From assembly GCA_019639115.1 (NCBI GenBank), contig JAHBSM010000013.1, positions 21,001-85,000 of the forward strand: a DNA stretch of 64,000 bases, read 5' to 3'. The stretch is from Acidobacteriota bacterium. GTDB lineage: Bacteria > Acidobacteriota > Blastocatellia > Pyrinomonadales > Pyrinomonadaceae. The notes under the pieces were generated by a model. It did not search any database. It was not told the origin of the DNA and saw only the letters and a program-made list of their open reading frames with translations. This document shows positions 1 to 7,410 of the stretch, piece by piece (the stretch's first letter is position 1; every line of letters starts with the position of its first letter). The position numbers were made by a program, and so were the translations under genes.

Positions 1-928
1 CCGTGCATCGAAATGTTCGATGGCACGCGCGTAGCCCTCGACATCCCGTCGATGGCCGTAGAGCATATCAAAATCGACCAGATTGCTGAATATAAGTCCC
101 GTAGTGTCAACATTTAACGCGTTTACCGTCTGATCGATCGTCTGGTCGTTGTTCTTTGCGGTCAGGTCCTCTGTCACGCCCATCGAATCATAGATCGAAG
201 AGATCTTCCCGATACAAACGACGTCCAGGCCGGCGTCCTTCATCACCGGAAGCAGGTTCCCGGCGGGCGGTGGAACGGCGTAATCGTGCCTATTTTCAGT
301 ACGTTTGAACGTATCGGCGGTCTCGCCGACAAATGGACGCGCGATTACGCGAGCTACCTCGTCCGGGCCGTGCAGGATGTCCCTCGCGATCTCGCACATT
401 TCATAAAGACGGTCGAGAGGCACGACCTCTTCGTGCGCGGCGATCTGAAACACGCTGTCAGCCGACGTATAAACAATAGGTTTGCCGGTGCGAACGTGCT
501 CTTCGCCGAGCTGTTTGATTATCTCGGTGCCGCTTGCGGGAATATTGCCGAGCACGCCCGGAACGTTCGCTTCGGCCACGAATGCACTAATTATCCGATC
601 AGGGAAACCTTCGGGAAATTTGGGGAAACCCTGCTTCAGGATGATGCCGGCCATCTCCCAATGGCCAGTTGTCGTGTCTTTGCCGTCGGATTTGAGCGTA
701 CATTTGCCGTAACTGCCCGTCGGCTTTCCCGCAGGCTCAACATGCGCAAGCGATGCGATGTTCCCCAGGCCCATTGCCGCGAGATTCGGCACATCTACTC
801 GACGTGAAGCGAATACGCTGCCGAGCGTGTTCGATCCCGCATCGCCCCACTCGGCCGCATCAGGCATCTCACCGATACCGGCCGAATCCAACACCACCAA
901 ACAAACACGTTTGAATCTACACGTCATA
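1..928 (-). CDS. deoB: Phosphopentomutase, 3' part cut off by the window edge
   Basis: Interconverts ribose (or deoxyribose) 1-phosphate and 5-phosphate in nucleoside salvage; a cytosolic, metal-dependent enzyme of the alkaline-phosphatase superfamily. Translating the minus strand from the ATG at 926-928 gives about 309 residues with no stop before the window edge. It opens with VVLDSAGIGEMPDA, then GDAGSNTLG, TTGHWEMAG and, near the edge, NLVDFDMLYGHRRDVEGYA, all signature stretches of DeoB. The family is usually about 390-410 residues, so roughly the last quarter is missing here. No strong ribosome binding site is visible before the ATG. The gene reads away from the VWFA gene's 3' end and no operon partner is visible inside the window. 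Confidence 0.93.
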
Positions 929-992
929 CTTGGATTTTGCCACGAAGCGTGCCATTAAGCCACGAATGCACGAATAAAACCGGAGTCCGTGG

Positions 993-2123
993 CTAGTTTT
1001 TCGGAGCTTGGTAACCCTCGCGTGCTCGGACGACGGTGCCTTTTGGCAGGCCTACGGTTTCAATAGTTATCTTGCGATATTTGCCGTCGCGGTTCTCGTT
1101 CGTCGGATAATAGCTCAGCGTATATTTCGTGCCTATCTCATCCGCCACGAGTTTGAACGCGTTGCGCGCATCCCTGAGGTCACCTGCTGGGAAAACACGA
1201 CCGCCGCTCGCCTTAGCGAGGTCATTCATTTGGCGATTGGCGAGGCCGTACAAACCCTTACTGATAGCGAGGCGTTCGAAATCGCCCAGTTGGCAGAAAT
1301 TCGCGGCCTTCTCCATACCTGGTTTTGTGGCGACCCCACGATAGTATCGCCTGATCTGCGCCGCACTGAACTTGGTCGCCGTACGGCAATCGCCCAGCAG
1401 ATTTGATTCGAAGAACTCACGCGTATCTACCTCGATGAAGAACGCCATCAGTCCTTCGGATGAGAACTTCTCGGCAACGTCCTCGAACTCGAGCGCACTT
1501 GACGAATCCACGCCGTCCGTCAACGCAACCACCGCTCGGCGACCTCGAAATCGCTCTTCGGGCGCGGCCGCGAATACCTTTTCGGCTATCAAAGACATCG
1601 CGTCATAGTATGGCGTACTGTTCGACGTGGCGACGCGGTCGATCGCCGAATTGAGAGCCGTCCTGTCGTCAGACAGCGGCTGTATCAGTTCAGGTTCGGA
1701 GTATGCATCGCGGTCGGTGCGTACCGTGCGAAACGAGACGATAGCGACACGGTCGCCGTGCCTTAGGGCAGAAATGAATTCGCGGGCGGCACGTTGGATC
1801 AGGTTCAGGTCGTTGCGCGTCGAGCCGGACGTATCGAGTAGCAGGGCGACCTCAAAAGGTTCGGCAGAGGTCCCAAAATCTGAGATCTTTTGCCGTTTGC
1901 CGTCCTCGTAGATCACAAAGTTCGACGCCTTTAGTCCGCGTATAGCGACGCCCGCGGCATTGAGAACCGTTACCGGCACATCGACAATGTCCGTCGAGAC
2001 GCGTATCGTCTCGTCCGCGTCCTGCGACATAGCCGTGACACACGCCAACAGAATGACGCCCGCTGCTGCTGCGGCGGCGGCGGCGTTCCGGAGTAATTGC
2101 CCGATCACGGCTGCGATCTGCAT
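993..2123 (-). CDS. VWFA-related acidobacterial secreted protein
   Basis: A 376-residue protein of the von Willebrand factor A type that is greatly expanded in Acidobacteriota; individual functions are unknown, but the domain is a metal-dependent protein-binding module. A hydrophobic, alanine-rich signal segment (residues about 5-32, ending near AMSQD) suggests export. The MIDAS motif is visible as LLLDTSGSTRN, with the later VVALTDGVDSSS stretch. An N-terminal region (VDVPVTVLNAAG, FVIYEDGKRQKI) precedes the vWA domain, as is typical of the family. The frame stays open to a TTG at 2160-2162, but the ATG at 2121-2123 puts the signal peptide at the N-terminus and is preferred. Neither start has a good ribosome binding site. 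Confidence 0.88.
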   Translation of the reverse strand: MQIAAVIGQLLRNAAAAAAAAGVILLACVTAMSQDADETIRVSTDIVDVPVTVLNAAGVAIRGLKASNFVIYEDGKRQKISDFGTSAEPFEVALLLDTSGSTRNDLNLIQRAAREFISALRHGDRVAIVSFRTVRTDRDAYSEPELIQPLSDDRTALNSAIDRVATSNSTPYYDAMSLIAEKVFAAAPEERFRGRRAVVALTDGVDSSSALEFEDVAEKFSSEGLMAFFIEVDTREFFESNLLGDCRTATKFSAAQIRRYYRGVATKPGMEKAANFCQLGDFERLAISKGLYGLANRQMNDLAKASGGRVFPAGDLRDARNAFKLVADEIGTKYTLSYYPTNENRDGKYRKITIETVGLPKGTVVRAREGYQAPKN

Positions 2124-2303
2124 AGAAAAAGTGTAACAAAAATTTGAGATAGAAGTGGCCAAAGCAGTGCCGCGGCGGCGTTCGTATCAAAGTGGACTAT
2201 GTTACAATTCTGCCGTTGATCATACTTGGGCAATGTTTCTGATCTGCGGACCGAGAGCCGCTAGAACATTGGTACCGTTCTATTTACAAAGGAGAATCAT
2301 ACG

Positions 2304-4028
2304 ATGCTACGAAAGTTGAAAATTGGGGCTTTTGTCTCAGCCGCCGCGTTATTTGTGTTCGCGGCCGCCGCCTCGGCTCAGGCGCCGCTGGTTGTTGAGA
2401 ACTTTAACTACACGGCGGGAACTCTGCTGACGAACTCGGGCTACACCGCACACAGCGGGGCGGGCACGAATTCGATCGCGGCTACGGCAGGCAACCTGAC
2501 CTATACGAACTGGCCCGGCAACAATGTCGGCAACCAGATCACCATGACCACGTCCGGCGAGGACGTGAACCGCGTCTTTACGGTCCAATCAAGCGGCGAC
2601 GTCTATGCGGGCTTTCTGGCTCGATTCACCGCAGCGGGCCCCGACGCGGGCGGCGGCGACTATTTCTTTCACCTCGGCCCCGACCCGATCGGCACCACTT
2701 TTCGCGCACGTGTCTTTGTCAAAGCCGACGGCAGCAATAACCTCGCGTTCGGTATCTCAAAGGCAGCGAACAACACTACTCCGGCCAGCATCTCCTTTAC
2801 CGGTTTCAACTATTCGCTGAACACGACCTATTTGTTCGTTGTCAAATATTCGATCGTCGCAGGTGCGACAAACGATACCGTTTCGATGATCGTGAACCCG
2901 ACGCTCGGCGGTGCGGAACCGGCGGCGACCGTTACGGCACCTGACACCTCGGCTACGGACATCAATCCTGCGACCTTCGCATTCCGTCAGGGTACCGCGG
3001 CCAGCTCACCTGCCCTATCGCTCGACTCGGTTCGAATCGCGACAAGCTGGGCGGCATTGTTCAACAACCCGGTGGCGACGAACGTCGATTTCAACGGTGA
3101 TGGTAAGACCGATTGGTCCGTCGCGCGGAACGTAAGCGGCCAGATCTATTGGTTCAACTGTACGAATGGAGTTGCCGAGCCTGGATGTATGAGCACCACC
3201 CCGTTCGGCCTTGCCGCGAGTGATCTTTTCACCCCTTCCGACTTTGACGGAGATGGGAAGACCGATATTGCGGTCTGGCGACAAGCACCCGCGACCCAGG
3301 CAGCTTTTTACATCCTTCAGAGTTCGACCAATACGGTAAGGGCCGATTTCTTTGGCCAGGATGGCGACGATCCGGCAATTGTTGCTGACTATACAGGAGA
3401 CGGGAAAGCAGACCCGGCCGTTTTCAGATGTCCACCTGCCAGCGGTTCTCCGGCCCAATGCTACTTTTTCTATAGAGCGAGCAGCGGCGCGTTCAACGGC
3501 CAGATCGTGTTCGAGCCATGGGGATTTGGCCGGGTCGGTGACATGTTCCCGTTGGTCGGTGATTTTGACGGAGACGGTAAAGGCGACTTTATGCTCCAGA
3601 CCGCCGGAACCGGCGGCCAGGCATACTTCTGGCTCCGTACAAACACTACCAACACCATAAGCGTTACCCAGTTTGGAACGACCACCGATTTCCTTATCCC
3701 CGGCGATTATGACGGCGATGGCAAGGCAGACATCATGGTTCGACGAACCATTGGCGGAGCACGGTACCATTTTGCCCGTCTCAGCTCGAATCCTGCAGCT
3801 TCGACACCGCCGAATACGGGACTTTATGCAGTGTTTGGCATCACTGGTGATACATCGGCTCCGGGCGACTACAATGGGGACGGAAGGACCGATATTGCGG
3901 TTTGGCGTGCGAATGCTGACCCGTCGCAGAATTACTTCTACGTTCTCAACTCAGGCTCAGGTTCAGTGACTACATTCGAATGGGGTTCCCAGAATGACTT
4001 CGCTGTTGCAGGCTGGGCGGTACACTAA
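2304..4028 (+). CDS. Secreted FG-GAP/VCBS calcium-repeat protein
   Basis: A 574-residue exported protein of unknown function. A signal peptide (MLRKLKIGAFVSAAALFVFAAAASA) is followed by a lectin/laminin-G-like beta region (about residues 28-250, beginning VVENFNYTAGTLL). Six FG-GAP/VCBS-type units follow, each with a calcium-loop motif: DFNGDGKTD, DFDGDGKTD, DYTGDGKAD, DFDGDGKGD, DYDGDGKAD and DYNGDGRTD. Such repeats normally build a beta-propeller-like surface module. The start is supported by AAAGGAG ten bases before the ATG. No sorting or anchor signal is visible at the C-terminus (DFAVAGWAVH). It stands alone, divergent from the VWFA gene and convergent with trx, sharing the hairpin at 4057-4090. 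Confidence 0.9.
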   Translation: MLRKLKIGAFVSAAALFVFAAAASAQAPLVVENFNYTAGTLLTNSGYTAHSGAGTNSIAATAGNLTYTNWPGNNVGNQITMTTSGEDVNRVFTVQSSGDVYAGFLARFTAAGPDAGGGDYFFHLGPDPIGTTFRARVFVKADGSNNLAFGISKAANNTTPASISFTGFNYSLNTTYLFVVKYSIVAGATNDTVSMIVNPTLGGAEPAATVTAPDTSATDINPATFAFRQGTAASSPALSLDSVRIATSWAALFNNPVATNVDFNGDGKTDWSVARNVSGQIYWFNCTNGVAEPGCMSTTPFGLAASDLFTPSDFDGDGKTDIAVWRQAPATQAAFYILQSSTNTVRADFFGQDGDDPAIVADYTGDGKADPAVFRCPPASGSPAQCYFFYRASSGAFNGQIVFEPWGFGRVGDMFPLVGDFDGDGKGDFMLQTAGTGGQAYFWLRTNTTNTISVTQFGTTTDFLIPGDYDGDGKADIMVRRTIGGARYHFARLSSNPAASTPPNTGLYAVFGITGDTSAPGDYNGDGRTDIAVWRANADPSQNYFYVLNSGSGSVTTFEWGSQNDFAVAGWAVH

Positions 4029-4056
4029 TAGAGGTAAGAACCGCTTCATCAACACG

Positions 4057-4090
4057 AAAGCCCGGCCTGCGATAGGCCGGGCTTTCATTT
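4057..4090. terminator. Bidirectional intrinsic terminator
   Basis: A 12-bp perfect stem (AAAGCCCGGCCT, five-base loop, AGGCCGGGCTTT) lies between the converging FG-GAP protein gene and the thioredoxin gene. The plus side continues into TTTCATTTCTTTC; the minus side has a weaker T run. Confidence 0.85.
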
Positions 4091-4110
4091 CTTTCTCGAC
4101 CGGCGAACGG

Positions 4111-4437
4111 TCAAACGTATTTCTCGATCACTTTTGCGATCGCATCGCGTGACGTGAGCCCCACGATACGCTCCTGCTCCTGACCATTTTTGAACAAGAT
4201 CAAGGTCGGGATACCTCGGATGCCAAAGTTGTTCGGCACCGAGGGATTATCGTCAACGTCCATTTTCGCGACCGAGGCTTTGCCTTCGAATTGTTCGGCG
4301 ACCTGCTCGACCGCCGGTGCGATCATTCGGCAGGGTCCGCACCATTCAGCCCAAAAATCTACAAGCACGGGCTTGTCTGATTCCAAAACCTCTGCCTTGA
4401 ATGTGGCATCAGTTACTTCTAATGTCTTTGCTCCCAT
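4111..4437 (-). CDS. trxA: Thioredoxin
   Basis: A 108-residue cytosolic dithiol-disulfide oxidoreductase. The canonical redox motif WCGPC is at residues 32-36, followed by MIAPAVEQVA, and the cis-proline loop is seen in RGIPTLILFKNG. Length is exactly that of classical thioredoxins. The start has a good ribosome binding site (AAAGGAGAT before the ATG at 4435-4437). It is the last gene of a co-directional run that starts with the Rrf2 regulator at 7303, although the 60-base gap before it and its own binding site would also allow separate expression. The run ends at the terminator at 4057-4090. Confidence 0.95.
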   Translation of the reverse strand: MGAKTLEVTDATFKAEVLESDKPVLVDFWAEWCGPCRMIAPAVEQVAEQFEGKASVAKMDVDDNPSVPNNFGIRGIPTLILFKNGQEQERIVGLTSRDAIAKVIEKYV

Positions 4438-4497
4438 CGATCTATCTCCTTTGATTAACTAATCAATATACCAAACTCGATCCATTGTAACCCGAGC

Positions 4498-5136
4498 TTA
4501 TCGCGTCAGCAGCTTGAATGCCTGCTCACGCTGGCCCGATCGAAACGAATAATTTACCCACAATGACGCTAATGCCTCGAGAAAGAATGCCTGCTCGATG
4601 CCGCCCACGTCCAGGACCTCCCAGCCGAACTCTTCCAACAGGTTCGAGACGACCGATTTCGCCGCATCGTCATTACCGGCGATAAAGTGCGTGCCGGCCT
4701 CGCCATTGAACATCGGTTCTGTCATTACGCTGAAACCCATCGAATTGAACGCTTTGACGACCGACGACCGCGGCAGCAGCCGCTGGACGCGTTCGCCCAA
4801 GGAATCGCCGACCGTAGCCGTGAATCGCGGCGGTATGCCCTGCGAGAAATCCATCGGGTTAGAAACATCGATCACGATCTTGCCGTCGAGAGCGTCCCGT
4901 CCTGCAGCTTCGATAGCACTCGCGAGGTTCTCTGCATTAACGCTAATGATAATAACCTCGCCTGCTTCGGCTGCGTCGGCAAATGAACCTTCCACGACGT
5001 TCGGCCCTGCTGTCGCAAGCCATTCGGCAAGTTTGCCGTGCGTCCGCGTACCAATGACGACTTGATGGCCATTTGACACAAAGCCGACCGCCAGCGTCTT
5101 GCCTACAATTCCAGAACCGATGATACCGATCTTCAT
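4498..5136 (-). CDS. F420-dependent NADP reductase-like dinucleotide-binding protein
   Basis: A 212-residue protein with an N-terminal Rossmann fold (MKIGIIGSGIVGKTLAVGF, GxGxxG type) followed by VVIGTRTHGKL, a TRxxxK-type NADP-phosphate-binding loop seen in the F420:NADP oxidoreductase/NADP-reductase-like family (Pfam F420_oxidored). Further typical stretches are VIDVSNPMDF and VVKAFNSMG. The true substrate is unknown: many bacterial members do not use F420 and act as NADP-dependent reductases of unclear substrate. It starts four bases after the stop of the upstream MDR dehydrogenase gene, so the two are almost certainly cotranscribed. Confidence 0.82.
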   Translation of the reverse strand: MKIGIIGSGIVGKTLAVGFVSNGHQVVIGTRTHGKLAEWLATAGPNVVEGSFADAAEAGEVIIISVNAENLASAIEAAGRDALDGKIVIDVSNPMDFSQGIPPRFTATVGDSLGERVQRLLPRSSVVKAFNSMGFSVMTEPMFNGEAGTHFIAGNDDAAKSVVSNLLEEFGWEVLDVGGIEQAFFLEALASLWVNYSFRSGQREQAFKLLTR

Positions 5137-5140
5137 ATCG

Positions 5141-6151
5141 TCAATGCTCGATCACTATCTTGCCAAAGTGCGAACCCGTCCGCATATATTCCAAAGCGCC
5201 AGGCCCGTCCTCGAATCCAAATGCCCGGTCGATCACCGGCCGGACCTCGTTCGCATCGAAGGCCCGAAGCATATCTTCCAACATCGCACGCGAACCCACG
5301 AATATACCCTGCAGCCGGATCGACCTCATGAACGCCCTAACCGGATCGAAATCTCCTGATGTCTCAAGTGCTCCGATCATAGCGACATGGCCGCCGATCC
5401 TTGCCGAATTGACCGAGCGGCTCAGAGTGCCGGAACCGCCGACCTCGACCACGTGATCGACCCCGCGTTTGCCGGTCAGCTCCATCACTCGTGCGTCCCA
5501 TTGCGGATGCTCGAGATAATTGATCACCTCGTCAGCTCCCAGATCCTTGAGCTTTCCGAGCTTTTCGTCACTGCTCGATGTCGAGATCACTTTCGCTCCG
5601 AACATCTTTGCGATCTGTAATGCAAATACCGAAACGCCGCCGCTCCCGAGCGTCAGCACCGTATCGCCCGCCTTTAGTCCACCCGAGACGACAAGCCCGT
5701 TCCACGCCGTCAACGCCGCGCACGGGAGCGTCGCGGCTTCCGCATTCGTCAGGTTCTCAGGAACCGCGACCAACGCCTGCTCATCAAAAGCAGACGCCTC
5801 GCAAAACACACCGTCCCACTGTGGCCCTGCTCCGAGAGCGGTCCGAACAACCTCCGCATTCGGCGGGCCGTCGAACCAGCGTTGGGCGAAAATCGGCATC
5901 ACGCGGTCGCCCGGCTTCCAACGTTTGACCGCAGCCCCGACCTCTACTACCTCGCCGACGGTATCCGAGAGCGGCGTCGCGGGCAGCTTCATCCGTGGAT
6001 TGTAGAGCCCCTCGACGACCATCACGTCGCGATAGTTCAGCGACCACGCATCTGATCGAATAACGACCTCGTTAGCAGCCGGAGAGGGATCGGGACGCTC
6101 GACCAACGCCAGGCGCTCGATCCCAAACTCGTTGATCTGAAACGCCCGCAC
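5141..6151 (-). CDS. Zinc-independent MDR alcohol dehydrogenase / quinone oxidoreductase
   Basis: A 336-residue member of the medium-chain dehydrogenase/reductase superfamily. The N-terminal GroES-like domain (SDAWSLNYRDVMVVEGLY, LPATPLSDTVGEVVEVG) is followed by a Rossmann domain with VLTLGSGGVSVFALQIAKMFGAKVI (about residues 165-190). The usual catalytic Cys and the four structural zinc cysteines are not evident, so it resembles the zinc-free quinone oxidoreductase branch. It starts at a GTG overlapping the YceI stop codon by one base (TAGTG), indicating translational coupling. Its likely role is NADPH-dependent reduction of a reactive carbonyl or quinone; the substrate cannot be read from sequence. 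Confidence 0.85.
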   Translation of the reverse strand: MRAFQINEFGIERLALVERPDPSPAANEVVIRSDAWSLNYRDVMVVEGLYNPRMKLPATPLSDTVGEVVEVGAAVKRWKPGDRVMPIFAQRWFDGPPNAEVVRTALGAGPQWDGVFCEASAFDEQALVAVPENLTNAEAATLPCAALTAWNGLVVSGGLKAGDTVLTLGSGGVSVFALQIAKMFGAKVISTSSSDEKLGKLKDLGADEVINYLEHPQWDARVMELTGKRGVDHVVEVGGSGTLSRSVNSARIGGHVAMIGALETSGDFDPVRAFMRSIRLQGIFVGSRAMLEDMLRAFDANEVRPVIDRAFGFEDGPGALEYMRTGSHFGKIVIEH

Positions 6152-6822
6152 TACTTTTTCCTGGGTGCCTTGAGGTCGAGCCTCAGCACAACATCGTCGC
6201 GAATAAGGTCGTCCGCTTTGCCCGCGTAAGCTATGCCAAAGTCCTTTCGATTGATCGAGAACTCGGCCTGAACCGTGACCTCGCCTGCCGAGACCTTGAT
6301 GGTGGCCGGGAAGGTGATCGATTTTTTGACGCCGCGCATCGTCAGGTCGCCCGTTACGGTATATGTGTCGGCCCCTTTCGAAGCGTCGGCGGCGATCTTG
6401 GTCGATGCAAAAGAAGACTTGGGATACTTCTCGATAAAAAAGAAGTCGTCCGTCTGCAAATGCTTTGTTAGCCCTTCCGCATCCGTGAACACGGAGTCCA
6501 TATCGATCTCGACCAAAACGCGGCTACCCTCTGCCCTTTCTCCGACAAGGTCGATGACGCCGCGGAACGCCTTGAATCCGCCGTCGTGTTTACCGGTCAC
6601 CTTTGAACCCGTAAATTCGACCTTCGAATTCTCCGGCGAGATAGCGATCTCAGCACCGGCGGCCTTGAAGCCCTCAAGCGAATCGGTCTTGGCCACCTCG
6701 GCCGGAGCCGCAGCTTTGTTCGCAGCCTCGGTCGTCGTCGCCTTTGGCTTGTTTGCGGCAGGATCTGCACAAGCGAACGTGAAAGCCGCAATTGCAATCG
6801 TCAAAAACAAAATGTATCTCAC
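6151..6822 (-). CDS. YceI-family exported lipid-binding protein
   Basis: A 223-residue YceI-like protein. The family forms a lipocalin-like barrel binding isoprenoids or other amphiphiles in the periplasm. Residues 1-18 form a signal sequence ending in a cysteine (AFTFAC), suggesting a lipoprotein, although the residues before the Cys are not a perfect lipobox. An Ala/Lys-rich linker (about residues 20-45) precedes the YceI domain, recognised by SKVEFTGSKVTGKHDGGF, LTKHLQTDDFFFIEKYP, YTVTGDLTMRGVKKSI and FSINRKDFGIAY. It lies 31 bases behind the Rrf2 gene and overlaps the MDR gene by one base, so it is the second gene of the redox operon. Confidence 0.9.
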   Translation of the reverse strand: MRYILFLTIAIAAFTFACADPAANKPKATTTEAANKAAAPAEVAKTDSLEGFKAAGAEIAISPENSKVEFTGSKVTGKHDGGFKAFRGVIDLVGERAEGSRVLVEIDMDSVFTDAEGLTKHLQTDDFFFIEKYPKSSFASTKIAADASKGADTYTVTGDLTMRGVKKSITFPATIKVSAGEVTVQAEFSINRKDFGIAYAGKADDLIRDDVVLRLDLKAPRKK

Positions 6823-6853
6823 TTAGGATCTCCCCCCTTTTAGATCAGATCGG

Positions 6854-7303
6854 TCAGTTGTAAATATTTGCGATCGGCGGAGCCTCGCTGCCCTCGACCA
6901 TCGCTATGATGTCACGCAATGTAAATCGCCTGAGCTTGTCGGCGACCGCGGTCTCGACTGCTTTTTGCAGCTCACAGAGAACCGTTTCCATCTTCACGCC
7001 CACCGGACATTCCGGATTCGGGGCTCTGTGCGGCAGCCCTATGACCTCGCCGCAGGAGATCGCCCGATATACATCGCTCAGATCTATATCCTCAGGACGC
7101 CTGGCCAGCCGTGTTCCGCCCGTAGCACCCGTTTGCGACGATACGAAACCCGCATTATTGAGTTGACTCAGAAGCCGACGTACTACAACCGGATTTGTAT
7201 TGACGCTGCCGGCGATGCAGTCCGACTTGACGTTCATGTCCCCACTCTTGGCCAAAAGAGCCAATATGTGAACCGCCATTGCGAACTGTCCGTTCAACGC
7301 CAT
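6854..7303 (-). CDS. Rrf2-family transcriptional regulator
   Basis: A 149-residue Rrf2 winged-helix repressor. N-terminal NGQFAMAVHILALLAKSG, NTNPVVVRRLLSQLNNAGFV and the wing GATGGTRLARRPEDI (about residues 60-75) are diagnostic. Cysteines at 29, 84, 99 and 110 could ligate an Fe-S cluster or sense redox, but the spacing is not the compact IscR/NsrR pattern; it looks closer to the YwnA-like branch. It is the first gene of the run ending in thioredoxin. There is no ribosome binding site: the ATG lies only a few bases after the predicted transcription start, so the mRNA is probably leaderless. It probably represses its own promoter through the overlapping inverted repeat. Confidence 0.9.
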   Translation of the reverse strand: MALNGQFAMAVHILALLAKSGDMNVKSDCIAGSVNTNPVVVRRLLSQLNNAGFVSSQTGATGGTRLARRPEDIDLSDVYRAISCGEVIGLPHRAPNPECPVGVKMETVLCELQKAVETAVADKLRRFTLRDIIAMVEGSEAPPIANIYN

Positions 7304-7342
7304 ATCTGTAACAAGTGTAGTTACAAACTAGAATTTTGTCAA
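7301..7342 (-). promoter_or_regulatory. Sigma-70-type promoter of the Rrf2 redox operon
   Basis: Read on the minus strand, TTGACA (7337-7342), a perfect -35 box, is followed by a 17-base spacer and TACACT (7314-7319), a 4-of-6 -10 box. Transcription would start about 2-6 bases before the ATG of the Rrf2 gene at 7301-7303, giving a leaderless or nearly leaderless mRNA. Confidence 0.6.
7307..7325. promoter_or_regulatory. Candidate Rrf2 operator (perfect inverted repeat)
   Basis: TGTAAC, seven bases, GTTACA: a perfect six-base inverted repeat that encloses the -10 box (7314-7319) of the promoter and ends four bases from the start codon. A dimeric repressor bound here would block RNA polymerase. 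Autoregulation by an upstream palindrome is common for Rrf2 proteins; assignment to this regulator is inferred from position. Confidence 0.55.
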
Positions 7343-7346
7343 ATCG

Positions 7347-7381
7347 GCAAAATTAAAGGCCGCCCCTCGAAAGGAACGGCC
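7347..7381 (-). terminator. Intrinsic terminator of the transglycosylase gene
   Basis: On the minus strand a ten-pair stem with two G-U pairs (GGCCGTTCCT / AGGGGCGGCC, loop TTCG) is followed by TTTAATTTT. It lies after the MltD-like gene and directly before the Rrf2 promoter, so it insulates the two units. Confidence 0.75.
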
Positions 7382-7410
7382 GTAAGTTCACACGGGCCTG
7401 AAAGCCAGAG

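Noticed and set aside
3015..3770. 251-codon minus-strand frame opposite the FG-GAP repeats
   Set aside because: Antisense to a periodic repeat region, which naturally stays open; the plus strand has signal peptide and six calcium loops.
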